A DNA stretch of 64,000 nt from Isoetes taiwanensis (GCA_021234155.1 JAJEKV010000035.1:1986001-2050000); one strand, 5' to 3'; numbered from the stretch's first letter, positions 34,301-44,933 are shown. Translations and numbers: made by a program. Notes: generated from the sequence alone by a model not told the origin.

Positions 34301-34975
34301 TACGGGGGGGTTTGAAGAAGAAGAGAAAGCAGAGAATGTTGAGCCTGATCCAGCTCTGCCCAACATCAATATCACCCAAAATACAGATCTATCAAAGCTG
34401 GATTCCATTTTGGAGAACCTCGATGCTAAGTCCTACGAAGAGAGAATGCAAGAAACAAAGCGTTTGCTTGAACAGACGGAAAAAGGTATAGAAGCCCTGG
34501 AGCCCACTTTTCAAAAATTGAGTGCACTTAATGAGAAGCTTGATGGGTACATGCCTTTCTTGACAGGCGAACATAAGTTTGAATACGTGGGCTTAGAACA
34601 CATGGAAACAGACCACCAGCACATGGAAAGCGGACCAACAAAGACATGGAAACCAGCGAAGATGAGGTTCTCGGGGGACACAAGAGCATCAGGTACCACA
34701 AAGAAGAAGCGAAGCTCTCTCATCCACAGCAGATTGCTACTGAATCCGAGAAGGAACTTATAGGCGGGAGCAGTGCAGTGGACAGTGATAAATGGGAGCC
34801 TGATTCACATCTGCAGCGCATCGCAAACGCCATAGGTGTTGAGATTCCAGAGGTCACAGGTTATTCAGAGATGGACACAACACAAGCTATGGAATTGGGT
34901 AGAGAGCATGTCATCCGCATGGCCAATGAAATGGGTGTGATACCTGATCAAGTATCTGAAACACAATCAGAATAA
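31357..34975 (+). pseudogene. Transposon-borne gene with amino-methyltransferase-like C-terminus
   Basis: Multi-piece plus-strand gene. Part 1 (31,357-31,763) encodes a Cys-containing region (WCIEIAQAIPHIKGDRRKDC, CSAGFGKKPEDVEQVG). Part 2 (32,666-32,938) reads EFAKVYARRRSRVLSGNLT and ends at a GTATTT donor. Part 3 (33,380-33,988) has ATLIFIDIRGINKVWDCKKY, aligning with the catalytic DPPY block of N4C/N6A DNA methyltransferases but with DIRG instead. Part 4 (33,970-34,300) has VEQLVPTDGCVLDF..FGTASRVALMQG and VAFE, like the SAM-binding FxGxG block that follows in beta-class enzymes; a shift in a T8 run splits it. The C-terminus (34,300-34,975) is acidic, with a predicted coiled coil (LEQTEKGIEALEPTFQKLSA). 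Frame breaks and the altered catalytic block argue against activity. Confidence 0.45.
32965..32978. repeat. GC palindrome variant, isolated
   Basis: ATCGCGGTAGCGAT, a member of the 29.7-31.3 kb motif family, just after the donor site of part 2 of the methyltransferase-like gene. Confidence 0.8.
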
Positions 34976-35086
34976 TGAATGTTGTATATTACTTCCTTCA
35001 ATGGAAATTTTGGTTTCAGGAATATGTATTACCATATCTTTTTGTCTTTAACCATATCTTTTACCATATGTTTAATGCTAAAAATA

Positions 35087-35247
35087 ATCGCGACCGCGAT
35101 CTCCTAACAATTATATAGCTTTAAATCTTGAATTTTTTGTGATATGCTTGCTCCTCGGTACCTTATTTTAACACAATGCTCTCATATGGTCTTAATAAAA
35201 GGCTCATTATTTTGTCTCCTTTCAGCTGCGAAACATCGCGTTCGCGA
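35087..35247. repeat. GC palindromes at the right side of the unit
   Basis: ATCGCGACCGCGAT at 35,087 and ATCGCGTTCGCGAT at 35,234, about 110-270 bp after the stop of the methyltransferase-like gene. They probably mark the right part of the same mobile unit. I could not identify terminal repeats. Confidence 0.8.
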
Positions 35248-35249
35248 TT

Positions 35250-37293
35250 CTTGCGATAAGTTTGAGCATTCCCTCCTACTACATTCTACTGGCGATGGAC
35301 CTTTGCATGAGCTGTAAAAATTATATTTCCGCAGAACACTGAATCATTTGCAGAATTTGTGCAAAAAAACGCCAACTATTACTCAGTTGGTAGCAGTTTT
35401 TGCACTGTATGGCTACCCTCTAACCTATTTCATGCTAAACGAGAATTCCAAATTTCTCTAATTAATGAAATCATGCTTATGGAGGAGCTGCACATATGTG
35501 TTTTCTTGCTACTTCAGAAGGTAAATATTAACTTTATTTGTAAGTGACAATATCTGCAAGGACATGCCTTCAGTGATTAGAATCAAAATTGATGAAGTTT
35601 ATGTAATATATTAGAACGTCTTATACTACTTACTGTTTATTTTCCATTTCTGATTTTCATTCTTGATAATAATAATGAGGAAGAAACTATATGCACCCAT
35701 TCCATTGAAAATGTATCTGAGCTTGATTTCCTTAACTAGGCGATTCTCGGGTTGCATGTGTTCTAAGCTATTATGGTCTTACTGGTAAGAGCTAGAGCTA
35801 TTTCCCTTTTTTTGTTTGCATTTGTGTTTCTAGCGCAACAATAGAAGCTGGGATGCCAAAATGGAGGGACATCTCCAACATCTCTTCATGGATTGGCATC
35901 AAAGTCTGAGTTGTTGCTGAGCTGTGGTCACCTTTTGGCCACTATGCTCTGCTGAAAGTATGTAGATTTACAGTGTGTATTTAGATTTCATTTGCCATAG
36001 TATGGGTGCTTGGATGGAGGGGATATCTTATAATATTAATACATCATGTCGTGCCCTCCCTCAAAGTAGGTGCGGTTACATTGCCAGCCATTGTACCTCC
36101 AGTTAGCCGGCCTCCATCTTCAATATGATCATATGAAAAAGCAAGCTAAAGGAACTAAGAATGAACTGACAAAAAAATGGTAATGGGATCATGGTATGAG
36201 AGCGGATTTTGGAGCAGAGGCAGAAGCTGCTACATCAGCAATTGCAGTAGTTGCAATGTGCATCTGTGACTCATTGAATAATACTAGCAACAACAAGAGA
36301 AAACAAATCCCATTGTGTGGCATCATTGGCACATCTGGCCTGAGAAGCTCATTATTAAGTTCATTGACAAATTTTAGTGGTAATCATAGAGGATCTGTTT
36401 GCACAAGAAGGTTTAGATTCTAACATGGAATATACAGTTATGATTTGTCCAAGCCTTCTTAGGGATAGACGAACACGTTGGAGGGCAATAACAGCTATTT
36501 CATGATTAAGTTTGATTGTATTGTTCTGATGCAGGTCTTTTAAGTGGTACCACAACTGGGAGCATGAGTGCAGGAGACTCTTTTCCAATGACTGCGAAGT
36601 GTCGATAACTCTGATTATCTGACGCAGGCCATTTCGATTCTATAGTGTGCGCAAGGATTGTTTCATGGTTTTGAAGTGGTGCTATGAGAACATAAACAGG
36701 GTGAATAAATTTCAAGGTAGCTTTCAGGGTAGCAAACAACCTCTTATGGAGACACAGGGACGGAGTTGCTGAACGAAAAGAGCAACAAAGGCCTCTAATC
36801 AAGTTCCATTTTCTGTTTTGTTATCTCAACATTAGCTTTATAGTATTTGCCCATGTTGGTTCCTTCAAAGCTTATCACAGATTGAAACCATCTGTATATA
36901 AAGATCTAGAGCATTTTGCATGGAGTGAGGAATCAACAACATTGGCATGATATTTATTTCTCTCCACAATTTACTGCATATAAGGATGTTGTATTGAATG
37001 CCTTATTCCAGTTGTTGAAAAAACAGAGTGCGAAACCACTCAACAAGGCATTTGATAAAATTCCTTTTGCCACTATTATACTTTTTTGGGATATTGAATA
37101 AGTGCAAATTGTAAATCTTTCACTTTAATTTAAATAAAACTTCTTTTAACTATGCTTTCTCTCTGTCCACACATCAATCAAGCGATCTATATTGTTGGCA
37201 CATGTTAAAAAGTGTCCTTTCTCCTTTCCATTTTAAAACCAAATTTAATTATTAGTGCTATAGTTTGTGTGATAGCCACCAAATAATTCCAAG
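35250..37293. other. No gene seen (inside the Helitron)
   Basis: AT-rich DNA. A 75-codon frame at 36,196 with an Ala-rich start and a 98-codon minus frame at 36,506 show no known domain. Confidence 0.4.
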
Positions 37294-37337
37294 AAAGCAA
37301 TCCGATGGTTTTTTCTACGCCCGTTTTGGGTTGGGCT

Positions 37338-37637
37338 CCAATGGAAACCTCCCCAACTTTCCCTGGAAACCTCCCCAATTTTCCCTGGAAACCTCCCCAA
37401 CTTTCCCTGGAAACCTCCCCAATTTTCCCTGGAAACCTCCCCACCTTTCCCGGAAACCTTCCCAACTTTCCATGGAAACCTCCCCAACTTTCTCCATATT
37501 AGAAAACAGGGGAGGTTTCCATGGAAACCTCCCCACCTTTCCGTGGAAACCTCCCCAGCTTTCTTGGATGACCTGGGGAGGTTTCCAATTAAGAAAACAG
37601 GGGAGGTTTCCCTGGAAAGATGGGGAGGTTTCCAAAA
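37338..37637. repeat. GGAAACCTCCCCA array, left arm of the Mutator-like element
   Basis: About eight forward units spaced about 20 bp apart (each with CTTTCCCT or TTTTCCCT between), then alternating inverted units GGGGAGGTTTCC. It can fold on itself. The matching right-arm array is at 40,453-40,572. Confidence 0.9.
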
Positions 37638-38027
37638 AAAAAAAAAAGCTCTCTCAATTTGCACGGCGACCAAGACTAGCGCCCGTGCATCTCGGTCGTC
37701 GTGCGTTGTAGTCCATCGGTGGTTGCCAACATTAATGACTATTTTTTTTTTAAATATTTAATGGAAACCTCCCCAACTTTCCAAAGAAACTAGGGGAGGT
37801 TTCCACAAAATGTCTATAAAATTTCAAAGTTGAGCAAATCGTCTATTTGAATTCTTCTTTCATCAAGTGAGCTATTTCTTGAAGCAAAGTGAGCTATTTC
37901 TTGAAGCAAATCATCGTTTTGAGTTCTTCTTTCATCAAGTGAGCTATTTCTTGAAGCAAATCGTCTCTTTGAGTGATTCCCATCGAATATTTCATCTTTC
38001 GTTCCTTTGATGTTGTGATTTATCTCA

Positions 38028-38331
38028 TGGATTTGGAGCGTAACGTGTATGAGGAAGTTGAAGTTGATATCTCCACTGATTCATCCCTATATGATTCAGA
38101 AGCAACTGTAAGTGATTTCGCTTTTGATAATATTGACAATGCAACAGGTTTTGAGGATGTAGATGATGAAGACCATGTAACACCTACTGGTGATTATGCC
38201 AATCATTTGAATGAGGGAGACTCTGTTGGATCATATCCACCTATACCTTCAATCAACTCAATCATATCCACCTATACCTTCCATCTATTAGCATGTGGCG
38301 GGTGCTTAGTGCTAACGTGTAATGACTTCTA
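38028..38331 (+). CDS. Acidic open frame inside the Mutator-like element
   Basis: From ATG 38,028 (MDLERNVYEEVEVDISTD), a strongly acidic, Ser/Asp-rich stretch of about 75 codons before the sequence runs into the local repeats. TATAAAAT at 37,814 could serve as promoter. Acidic N-termini occur in FAR1/MULE-type proteins, but no zinc finger or transposase core follows. Probably a captured or truncated 5' exon. Function unknown. Confidence 0.35.
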
Positions 38332-38510
38332 GGGAATATTAGCTTGTAGTGGTTCTTAGCGTAAACATCTATTAGCATGTGGCCGGTTCTTAGTGCTAAA
38401 ATATAATGACTTCTAGGGAATATTGGTTTGTAGTGGTTCTTAGTGTAAAATATAATGACTTCTAGGGAATATTGGTTTGTAGTGGTTCTTAGTGTAAACA
38501 TGTCGTAGTT
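38280..38510. repeat. Irregular tandem repeat of about 60 bp
   Basis: Three to four units containing ATAATGACTTCTAGGGAATATT and TGTAGTGGTTCTTAG. Non-coding. Confidence 0.85.
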
Positions 38511-40452
38511 TCTTTTTTGATTAACAAATACAAAATTACCATAAGAAATGGTAATTAAATGAAAAGAACTCCAAGGGTTTGAACCTTCATTAACCATTGT
38601 CTTCAGTTTTTCAAATGAATATAAATAGCACAATAACTCTGAATCTTTCCAACAATCATTCAAAAAGCTACTCTATATTACTTTAATCTAGAACTCCAAA
38701 ATTACTATCAGAAATCTAATTTACATTTGCTACCAATTCATGAAACTTTGAATACCATAACTTTGCATCTCTTGATCCTGAGTGCTGCAAGTCCAACCAA
38801 AATTCAAGTATAGAAAAACAAGAGCAAGATCAAGTACAAACAAGGTGAAACAAAAGATAAAACCTAATGTCAGGAATAATAAATGGAAACGAAAAGTGTA
38901 GAAAATCTGCAATGCCTTAGCCCATTTATTGTGAAACTAAATATTGACAGAGATACAAGCAGCTATATATATAAATATATCGAGGGAACTGATAAAGATC
39001 ATTGCTAACTTGGAAGAAAGAAGTTGGACACAGAAATAAAAGGATCCATATATTTGATTCCAGCATTAGTCTCCATGATTGATTCTACAAATATTATAAC
39101 TGCTCAGCCAAATGCTATTATGGCTGCTCCGCCAAATGAATCTTATACCAACGAGCTCTTAACACCATAAAAAGTTCTGAAGTTCTGCCAATATATTAAC
39201 TGTTTCATTATAAAAATATTACTAAAAATTTGCACAAAATAGCGAGTCTATGGCATCAAGTCTTCAATGAAACAAAACAATGTTATTTAGACATTCAGCA
39301 ATAATGTTCTTGTAATGCATATTCTAATCTACAAGACAGAGTAGATGTTGGAACAAGATGGCTAAGGAGAAAGCCTGGTTCAAGAGAGCTAGATAAAAGG
39401 GTAAAGAAAAGTACCACAATGAGCTAGCAGGCAAAATCAACAGCATATGCCGCCTAAGGAATAAAATTTCACATATAAGCTGGAAATGATCTCCACCAAA
39501 CCGGTTTTTTTTATGGATGATATCTACTGGAGTTGAAGGAGATAGATGCTTAAGCCCTGTGGATCATACAATGCAAGATTAAAGCACATCGATCACCCTT
39601 TCCTTGATAAATTACAAAGAGAAAGAAAAATAGAAACGTTCTGTAACCTGCAATATTTATATCATGTGTTCAAGCTCCATCTCCTGATAAGATTAGAGCT
39701 TGAGGATAGAGCACTTCGCCATAGCTGGAAAAAGGGAAAAGCGGAAAAAATAGATGTTCGTTAATAAACAGGGGACATGTTGGGATAAAAAAATAGCAAA
39801 CCAGTTTGTTAAAGCTCGGCGACCCGTGCTGGATGTGTTGATTCGTAATTATTGAAGAAGAAAAAAAAAAAAATTACGTATTTAACTATTTTCCTAAATG
39901 GTCATTGACTAAAGGCAAGAATTGAAAATTTGAGTTACTCCCTATTCCCAGTGCCAGTACATTTTACTCCATGAGCCATGAGGTTCTGCAACAGGGTTCT
40001 CTTCAAATGGCTGCATATAAAGATTGAATCTACAAGGACCAAGAAAGAAAACATTTCCAAACCTTGGTTAAATGATGAACAAAAAGGTTGCTCGATCTCA
40101 TCTTTGGAGTACATGCAAGAGGGAGGCACATCGCCAGAATTGCAAAGCTTCAACCGCCATGGCTATGGTGGGAAAGAAACCCCACGTCGGGGGCGGGCCT
40201 TCGCAAAAGGGAAATAACATTCACGGATTTCGCCAAACAATCTGTGATCAGACGGATTTCTACTACGGATCTGTGAATCAATTTCGTACCTGCGCCCGCC
40301 AAAGAGGGACACTCGCCAAACAGGGAACTCAGAATAAAAGAATGAATACGAAAAAAAGGAATTAAATTTAGCCGTGAAAATTAATTTTAGGTTCATTTAT
40401 GAATAGCAGCTACGACGTAGATCAAGAAAAATAATATATTTTGGGATTTTGC
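38511..40452. other. Interior of the Mutator-like element, no gene seen
   Basis: AT-rich with short unrecognised frames. The region near 40,170-40,330 is GC-richer (CCCACGTCGGGGGCGGGCC) but shows no domain. Confidence 0.4.
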
Positions 40453-41132
40453 GGAAACCTCCCCAAGTTATTCCCCATGGAAACCTCCCCAAGTTAACAA
40501 TAGTGGAAACCTCCCCAGGCTTCCCCTGAAAGATGGGGAGGTTTCCAGAAGAGGAAAATTGGGAAGGTTTCCATTCTTGGGACTCTAACCCAATTCGGGC
40601 GTATATAATTTGATCGAAAGCAATCTATAAAATTACATTTATACAAACCACCATTAACAAATAAGTCCAACATATGTAAGAATGTAATCCATAAAATTAT
40701 ATCTACACAAACTACTATTAAGAGGAATTCAATTGTACAAAACAACTATCCAGTCCACCAATGACCTTGCTAGACAGCACATATAAACATCCACCCTTAC
40801 TCATGATTAGAATTGTTTTGACTTGACATTTACATGGTCTTAACTTATGCCTAACAATGAAAAGTCCCATTGGTTGTGGAAAATAAACATTAATGAACAT
40901 ATGACGAGTGTTTAAATCCCATTGGATATGGACAAAAAAATTAATGAACATAGAAAATGACATAGAAAATTGGTTATAGATCACATATTGACAGGTTCAT
41001 CTTAACCCAGTAATGGGCTCTGAATTTAATAATATATTCCGAGTCAAGTTATCTCAAGATTGCAAAGTTAGTATATGTCTAGCTTTTCTCCTCTCCTTCC
41101 TTCCTTCCTTCCTTCCTCCCTTCTCAATTTAT

Positions 41133-41160
41133 GCCCAGCAACGCTGGGCACCATTACTAG
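41133..41160 (+). terminator. Helitron 3' end hairpin and CTAG
   Basis: GCCCAGCAACGCTGGGC forms a 7-bp stem with a 3-base loop, then ACCATTACTAG. This is the replication-termination end of the 26-kb Helitron. A near-identical end sits at 47,130-47,157. A TTCC-rich microsatellite precedes it (41,094-41,121). Confidence 0.85.
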
Positions 41161-41188
41161 TAATGTAGATCGACATATTGAAAACGTT

Positions 41189-42603
41189 TTAAGGTATGAT
41201 TGTTCCATCGCAATACTTTCCATCCAATGCTTTAGCAGCTGCAAACAAGCAAACTGGTCAAAATCATATCACATAGAGTACAAGTATTAAAATGTGTTTG
41301 AAGTAATTACCTGCTTTAGCGAGGGTAAAGGTAGAATCATCTTGAAGGGATGTCCAGAATCCATAGCCTTGTAGTCCTTTAGATTTTAAATAGTTCACTT
41401 TGTTTGTGATCGACCATGCATCATCATATCCGTTCCAATTGTTCGTCCAAGTCGTGTCGCTATATGCATATGTAGACTGGGTAGATGTATCATGGACAAC
41501 AGTGAACCCAGAACTAGCAATAGAGGCATAAGAAGGTTTAGCACGAGTTGGCCATGCAGGATCTCCAAGACCATGATTGGATGTTTCCAAGGTCCAAGTC
41601 ACTCCATATGCAGGGAATCCATACACAATCTTTTGTGCATCGAGATAGCTCAACCATTTTGTCAATCCATAGTCACCATTCAGAGTGGGATCAGTAGGGT
41701 CATAAAGGGGTGCTGGGTTATTGGTGTAACTTTCCCAACCATGAAGATCATAACTCATGACAAATACCCAGTTGAGATTTGATTGAATCGAGGAGGTTGG
41801 ATAAGATGCACCTTCCATTAGAGGATTCTTATAGTAAACAGCAGCAGAAAGAAGCATGCTGGGAGCACGCGCACGCCATTCTTGGAACAGAAGGCCAAGG
41901 TTAGTCATGTCACCAGCGGCGATGTTGTTAGGGTCTTCCCAATAAAGGTCTAGACCATCAAAGTTATATGTTCGGGCAAGGGCAATGCTGCTGGTGATAA
42001 AGGTAGAGCGAGAGGTAGAGGAGCTAACCATGCGAGAAAAGCGAAGATCAAAGAAGGGGTCATTATCAGCCGTAATGGAGATGAGAGTTTTGACATTAGG
42101 GTTTTTGAGGCGAACCTTAGAGACAAAGGAGGAGATGGTGGCGTGGTGGGCGGAGACGGTGAAATCAGAGTTGAGGGAGGCAGAGGCATAGAGGAGATGG
42201 GTATAGAGGCAAGAGTTGATGGTAGAGGGGTCAGCTTCCCAGGTGCCCCAGTAACCAAGTTTGATGGAAGAGTTTTTTGGGGGCGGGCTGGGAGGCGGGG
42301 GGCTGGGGGTGGCGCCAGAACAGGGGCCGCTTTGGCAGCCAGTTCCGCAGTAGGCAGAGGAGGTGCCGCAGAAGCCATAGTGGCTGCAACAATAGCCGGA
42401 GTCACAGGAGGCCATATTGGCCTGCTTACCACACTGCTCTTGGTTGCACTGGCTTTGGCAGCCGGTTCCGCAGTCTGCAGCCGTCGTGCCGCACCATCCA
42501 TGTTGGCTGCAGCAATACCCCGGAGGGCAATATGCTCTGCGCTTCAATGCTCTTCATTGCTAAAGCCCAGCACCGCCCATACTATTAGCACTATTGCCCC
42601 CAT
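41189..42603 (-). pseudogene. Hevein-GH18 chitinase-like gene, copy 1 (5' frame broken, catalytic Asp lost)
   Basis: Domains in order: two hevein/CBM18 modules ([38 protein letters not shown]), a short Pro/Ser linker, and a class V-type GH18 domain ([20 protein letters not shown] ... [10 protein letters not shown]). Family proteins cleave chitin outside the cell. The catalytic block DGLDLDWE is DGLDLYWE here: Glu kept (41,936-41,938), the preceding Asp replaced by Tyr (41,942-41,944), and the SxGG block is also gone. A 72-bp GT-AG intron (41,310-41,239) is followed by a 50-bp terminal exon ending GKYCDGTIIP-stop at 41,189. Upstream, a signal-peptide-like MGAIVLIVWAVLGFS (ATG 42,603) is out of frame. 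Compared with copy 2, 23 bp covering the first hevein codons (RCGSQAGG) is missing. A Helitron sits 28 bp past the stop. Confidence 0.8.
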
Positions 42604-42646
42604 TGCAGAGCTCTCCGTTTTGGGTTTTCGCTGCTTGCTCTTATAG

Positions 42647-43151
42647 CTCCCAAAATCATTATCATATTCTAGTGAAGAAGAAGTCTTGTTTGTAACGCGG
42701 CCAGCCAGCTGTTTCACCGCAAACAGGGAGCTCCGACCTGTTTTTTACAAAAAAGTCAAACTTTTTTTTTTTTTACACAGCTCTTGGTTGCACTGGCTTT
42801 GGCTTGGTTGCACTGGAATTGAACGAAAATGTGCAAATTCATGCACATATCACTGGTTCCATGAAGCCTGAGCCCCGTGCAAAATGTGCAGCCTTATAAG
42901 CTCCGGTGAAGGCAGGAAAATAGAGAAAGCACAGAAAGAAATGCGGAATAGGAATTTAAATCCTCTGTTGGTGGAAGGATCCACTGGCCAGGGAATCCAA
43001 CCACGATGAACGCTTTACCAGCAGTACCTAGGCATGGGCTCTCTGGAGCCATGCGAGATCCCACAGCCAGATCCAGGATCCAGGAGCTCCCAAAATCATT
43101 ATCATATTCTACATTTGTCTCAGTTTGTTCTAGTGAAGAACGAGTCTTGTT
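42647..43151. repeat. Partly duplicated chitinase upstream region
   Basis: AGCTCCCAAAATCATTATCA..GTGAAGAA..GTCTTGTTTG occurs at 42,647-42,691 and again at 43,085-43,151. Between them, 42,781-42,915 contains the hevein-coding-derived fragment and the TGCAAATTCATGCACATAT ... AAGCTCCGGTGAAGGCA sequence that was amplified into the 1.4-3.0 kb tandem array. Confidence 0.75.
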
Positions 43152-44326
43152 TGCTTGCTTCAACACTTGTTCCAGATCCAAGGGTGTTAATGGAGACTAG
43201 CTACAATCCAGGGCTTACTTCTGATACAGCTGGAACTCTAGTGCGTATTTCCTTATTAGCTGAGAGAGCAAGATGATGGAAATGGTGTAATCGTGATGGT
43301 GTAGATACAGAGTGATGTCTTTAGCACCTATGATCTAGAAGAGGAAACCAGAGTTGATGATCTTGATCTACCTAATGTGTTCGTATGATGAAGCAGAAAG
43401 GCACATTTATTCCTTGTGCCCACACCTTTTATAGAAACTGTGTTTGAGAGCTCAGAAAGGCAAGAGGCCCTCTTTGCAACAAAGAAATCAAGGATATTCT
43501 CAATTGTACTAACACACAATCACATTGACACAGATAACATTGTTAGCCTATATTATATGATTCTTGTGGTTGCCTTTTTGGAATTAACAGTCCTTTGATT
43601 TGATTGGCACCACATAGAGCACTATTATGAAATAATATTGCATTTAGGACTGCAAAGATTAGTGCATGGAATTGTGCAATGGCTTTATATTTTTGAGAAA
43701 TTATGTGCATGATACATCTGATCACTGATGATAAATTTAATAGCAAAATGTGACCTGTAGTAAATGAGTTCCTTTCACTTTGTGGGTGGATAATGTAATT
43801 CAAAAGGAAGTAATGAATGCAATTAAATAGCACTCATTATCCTATCTACTTTGATTCTATAGGTTGTGGCTTCCTATAAAGGATGGGGATGGGAGAGTGT
43901 CCATGTTCTAAATTTGAACTACAGTTTGACAATAGCTGAAGTCTTAAAATATGCTACTAACATAAGATTCTGTATGTTCTCTCTAAGATTTTCTCTACGT
44001 TTTACATGTGAATAAGAACAAAGAGTTAAACTATGGCATCGTATACCTTAGTGTATGGCATCGTATACTTAGTTTTTACCTAAGAAGCCTCCCTGGGAAA
44101 TCCTTTCTTGCTGCCTCCATGGCTCAAGGATCGCCCGCCGTGCACTTGCAGCATTTTGCAACTCATTCCTCCTCGCACAAGGGAGCTTAAATGAGCAAGC
44201 TTAAATGGCTCATTGGAATCGGCATCCAAAACTAAGAATCCTTATGAAATTGCAGCTTCTACCTTTGCATATTTTGAGCACAATCATGAAAAATTCGATC
44301 AAGGTTGCCATAGAGTAGAAGCCAAT
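43152..44326. other. No gene seen
   Basis: AT-rich. No domain in the short frames. Confidence 0.4.
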
Positions 44327-44800
44327 ATCTCATAAACTACTTGACGAAATGGATTGCCGTCAGTTCCTATGGATTCATAGTACAAAAACGTCCTAGGACA
44401 CCAAGTTTCAGTTAAATCCATTGAGTATTTTCACAGCAAGAGGCCAAAAAACGATTTCTGATATTTTACCGTAAAAGCCTAATATCTTACAAACTACAAT
44501 ACAGAATTTGATGCCGTCTATTCCATTGGATTCGTGATGCAAAAACGTCTTTGGAGGTCAAGTTTCAGATCATTCCATAGAGGATTGATAGTGAAAAAAG
44601 TTTCAGATCATTCCATAGGGATTGATAGTGAAAAAAGCTAAAAAACGATTTCTGGTATCTATAAGGGAAAAGCTTATATCTCACAAACGGCTTCATAAAA
44701 TCTAATGCCGTCTCTTCCATTAGATTGGAGATGCAAAAACGTATTAGGAGATCAAATTTGAGTCACTTTCATGAAGAATTATTGTGAATCAACCAAAAAA
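44327..44800. repeat. Degenerate tandem repeat, three units of about 150-190 bp
   Basis: Units begin CCAATATCTCATAAACTACT (44,327), CCTAATATCTTACAAACTAC (44,479) and GCTTATATCTCACAAACGGC (about 44,667). Each contains TGCCGTC..TTCC..GGATT and ATGCAAAAACGT. The second has an internal duplication of TTTCAGATCATTCCATAG. Satellite-like or retroelement-derived. Confidence 0.8.
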
Positions 44801-44933
44801 TATTTCATCAGGTGCTTGTCTGAATAAGCACCGCACGTTAAATGCTTATTATGTGCTGAAAAATCGCTGCGTTTAAGCACTTTAAGCGATGTCCGGACGG
44901 TGATTTCTGCTACCCAGTATCAATTTTATGCCC

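Larger units (their letters stand above)
37303..40616. mobile_element. Mutator-like element, 3.3 kb, 9-bp target duplication
   Basis: Flanked by AAAGCAATC at 37,294-37,302 and 40,617-40,625. The ends read CGATGGTTTTTTCTACGCCCG and, reversed, CGATCAAATTATATACGCCCG. Both continue with TTGGGTT and an array of GGAAACCTCCCCA units in both orientations (37,338-37,637, 37,763-37,804, 40,453-40,572). The 9-bp duplication and long inverted, internally repeated ends are typical of Mutator-like or foldback elements. No intact transposase is present; one small gene-like frame lies inside. Confidence 0.8.
15098..41160 (+). mobile_element. Helitron of about 26 kb with nested elements
   Basis: The 5' end is TCTTATATTATAATG after an A. 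The 3' end is the 7-bp-stem hairpin GCCCAGCAACGCTGGGC (41,133-41,149) followed 11 bases later by CTAG, then T. This is the Helitron signature: 5' TC, 3' CTRR, A|T insertion, no target duplication. The flanks join as ..CACAATTTTA|TAATGTAGATCGACAT.., colinear with the unbroken chitinase 3' flanks near 60,820 and 62,445. I see no Rep/helicase gene, so it was mobilised in trans. It contains the 80-residue gene family, an 8.6-kb terminal-inverted-repeat element, the DUF7869 unit and a 3.3-kb Mutator-like element. Without the two bordered nested elements it is about 14 kb. Whether the rest was cargo or arrived later is unknown. Confidence 0.75.

Noticed and set aside
37205-37761. Open frames of W-E-V-S-R-E-S or P-N-F-P-W-K-P repeats
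   Set aside because: Translations of the GGAAACCTCCCCA array in the Mutator-like arm.
41950-42646. Long open frames antisense to or out of frame with chitinase copy 1
   Set aside because: Shadows of the GC-rich hevein/linker coding sequence. The hevein and GH18 motifs fix the real frame.
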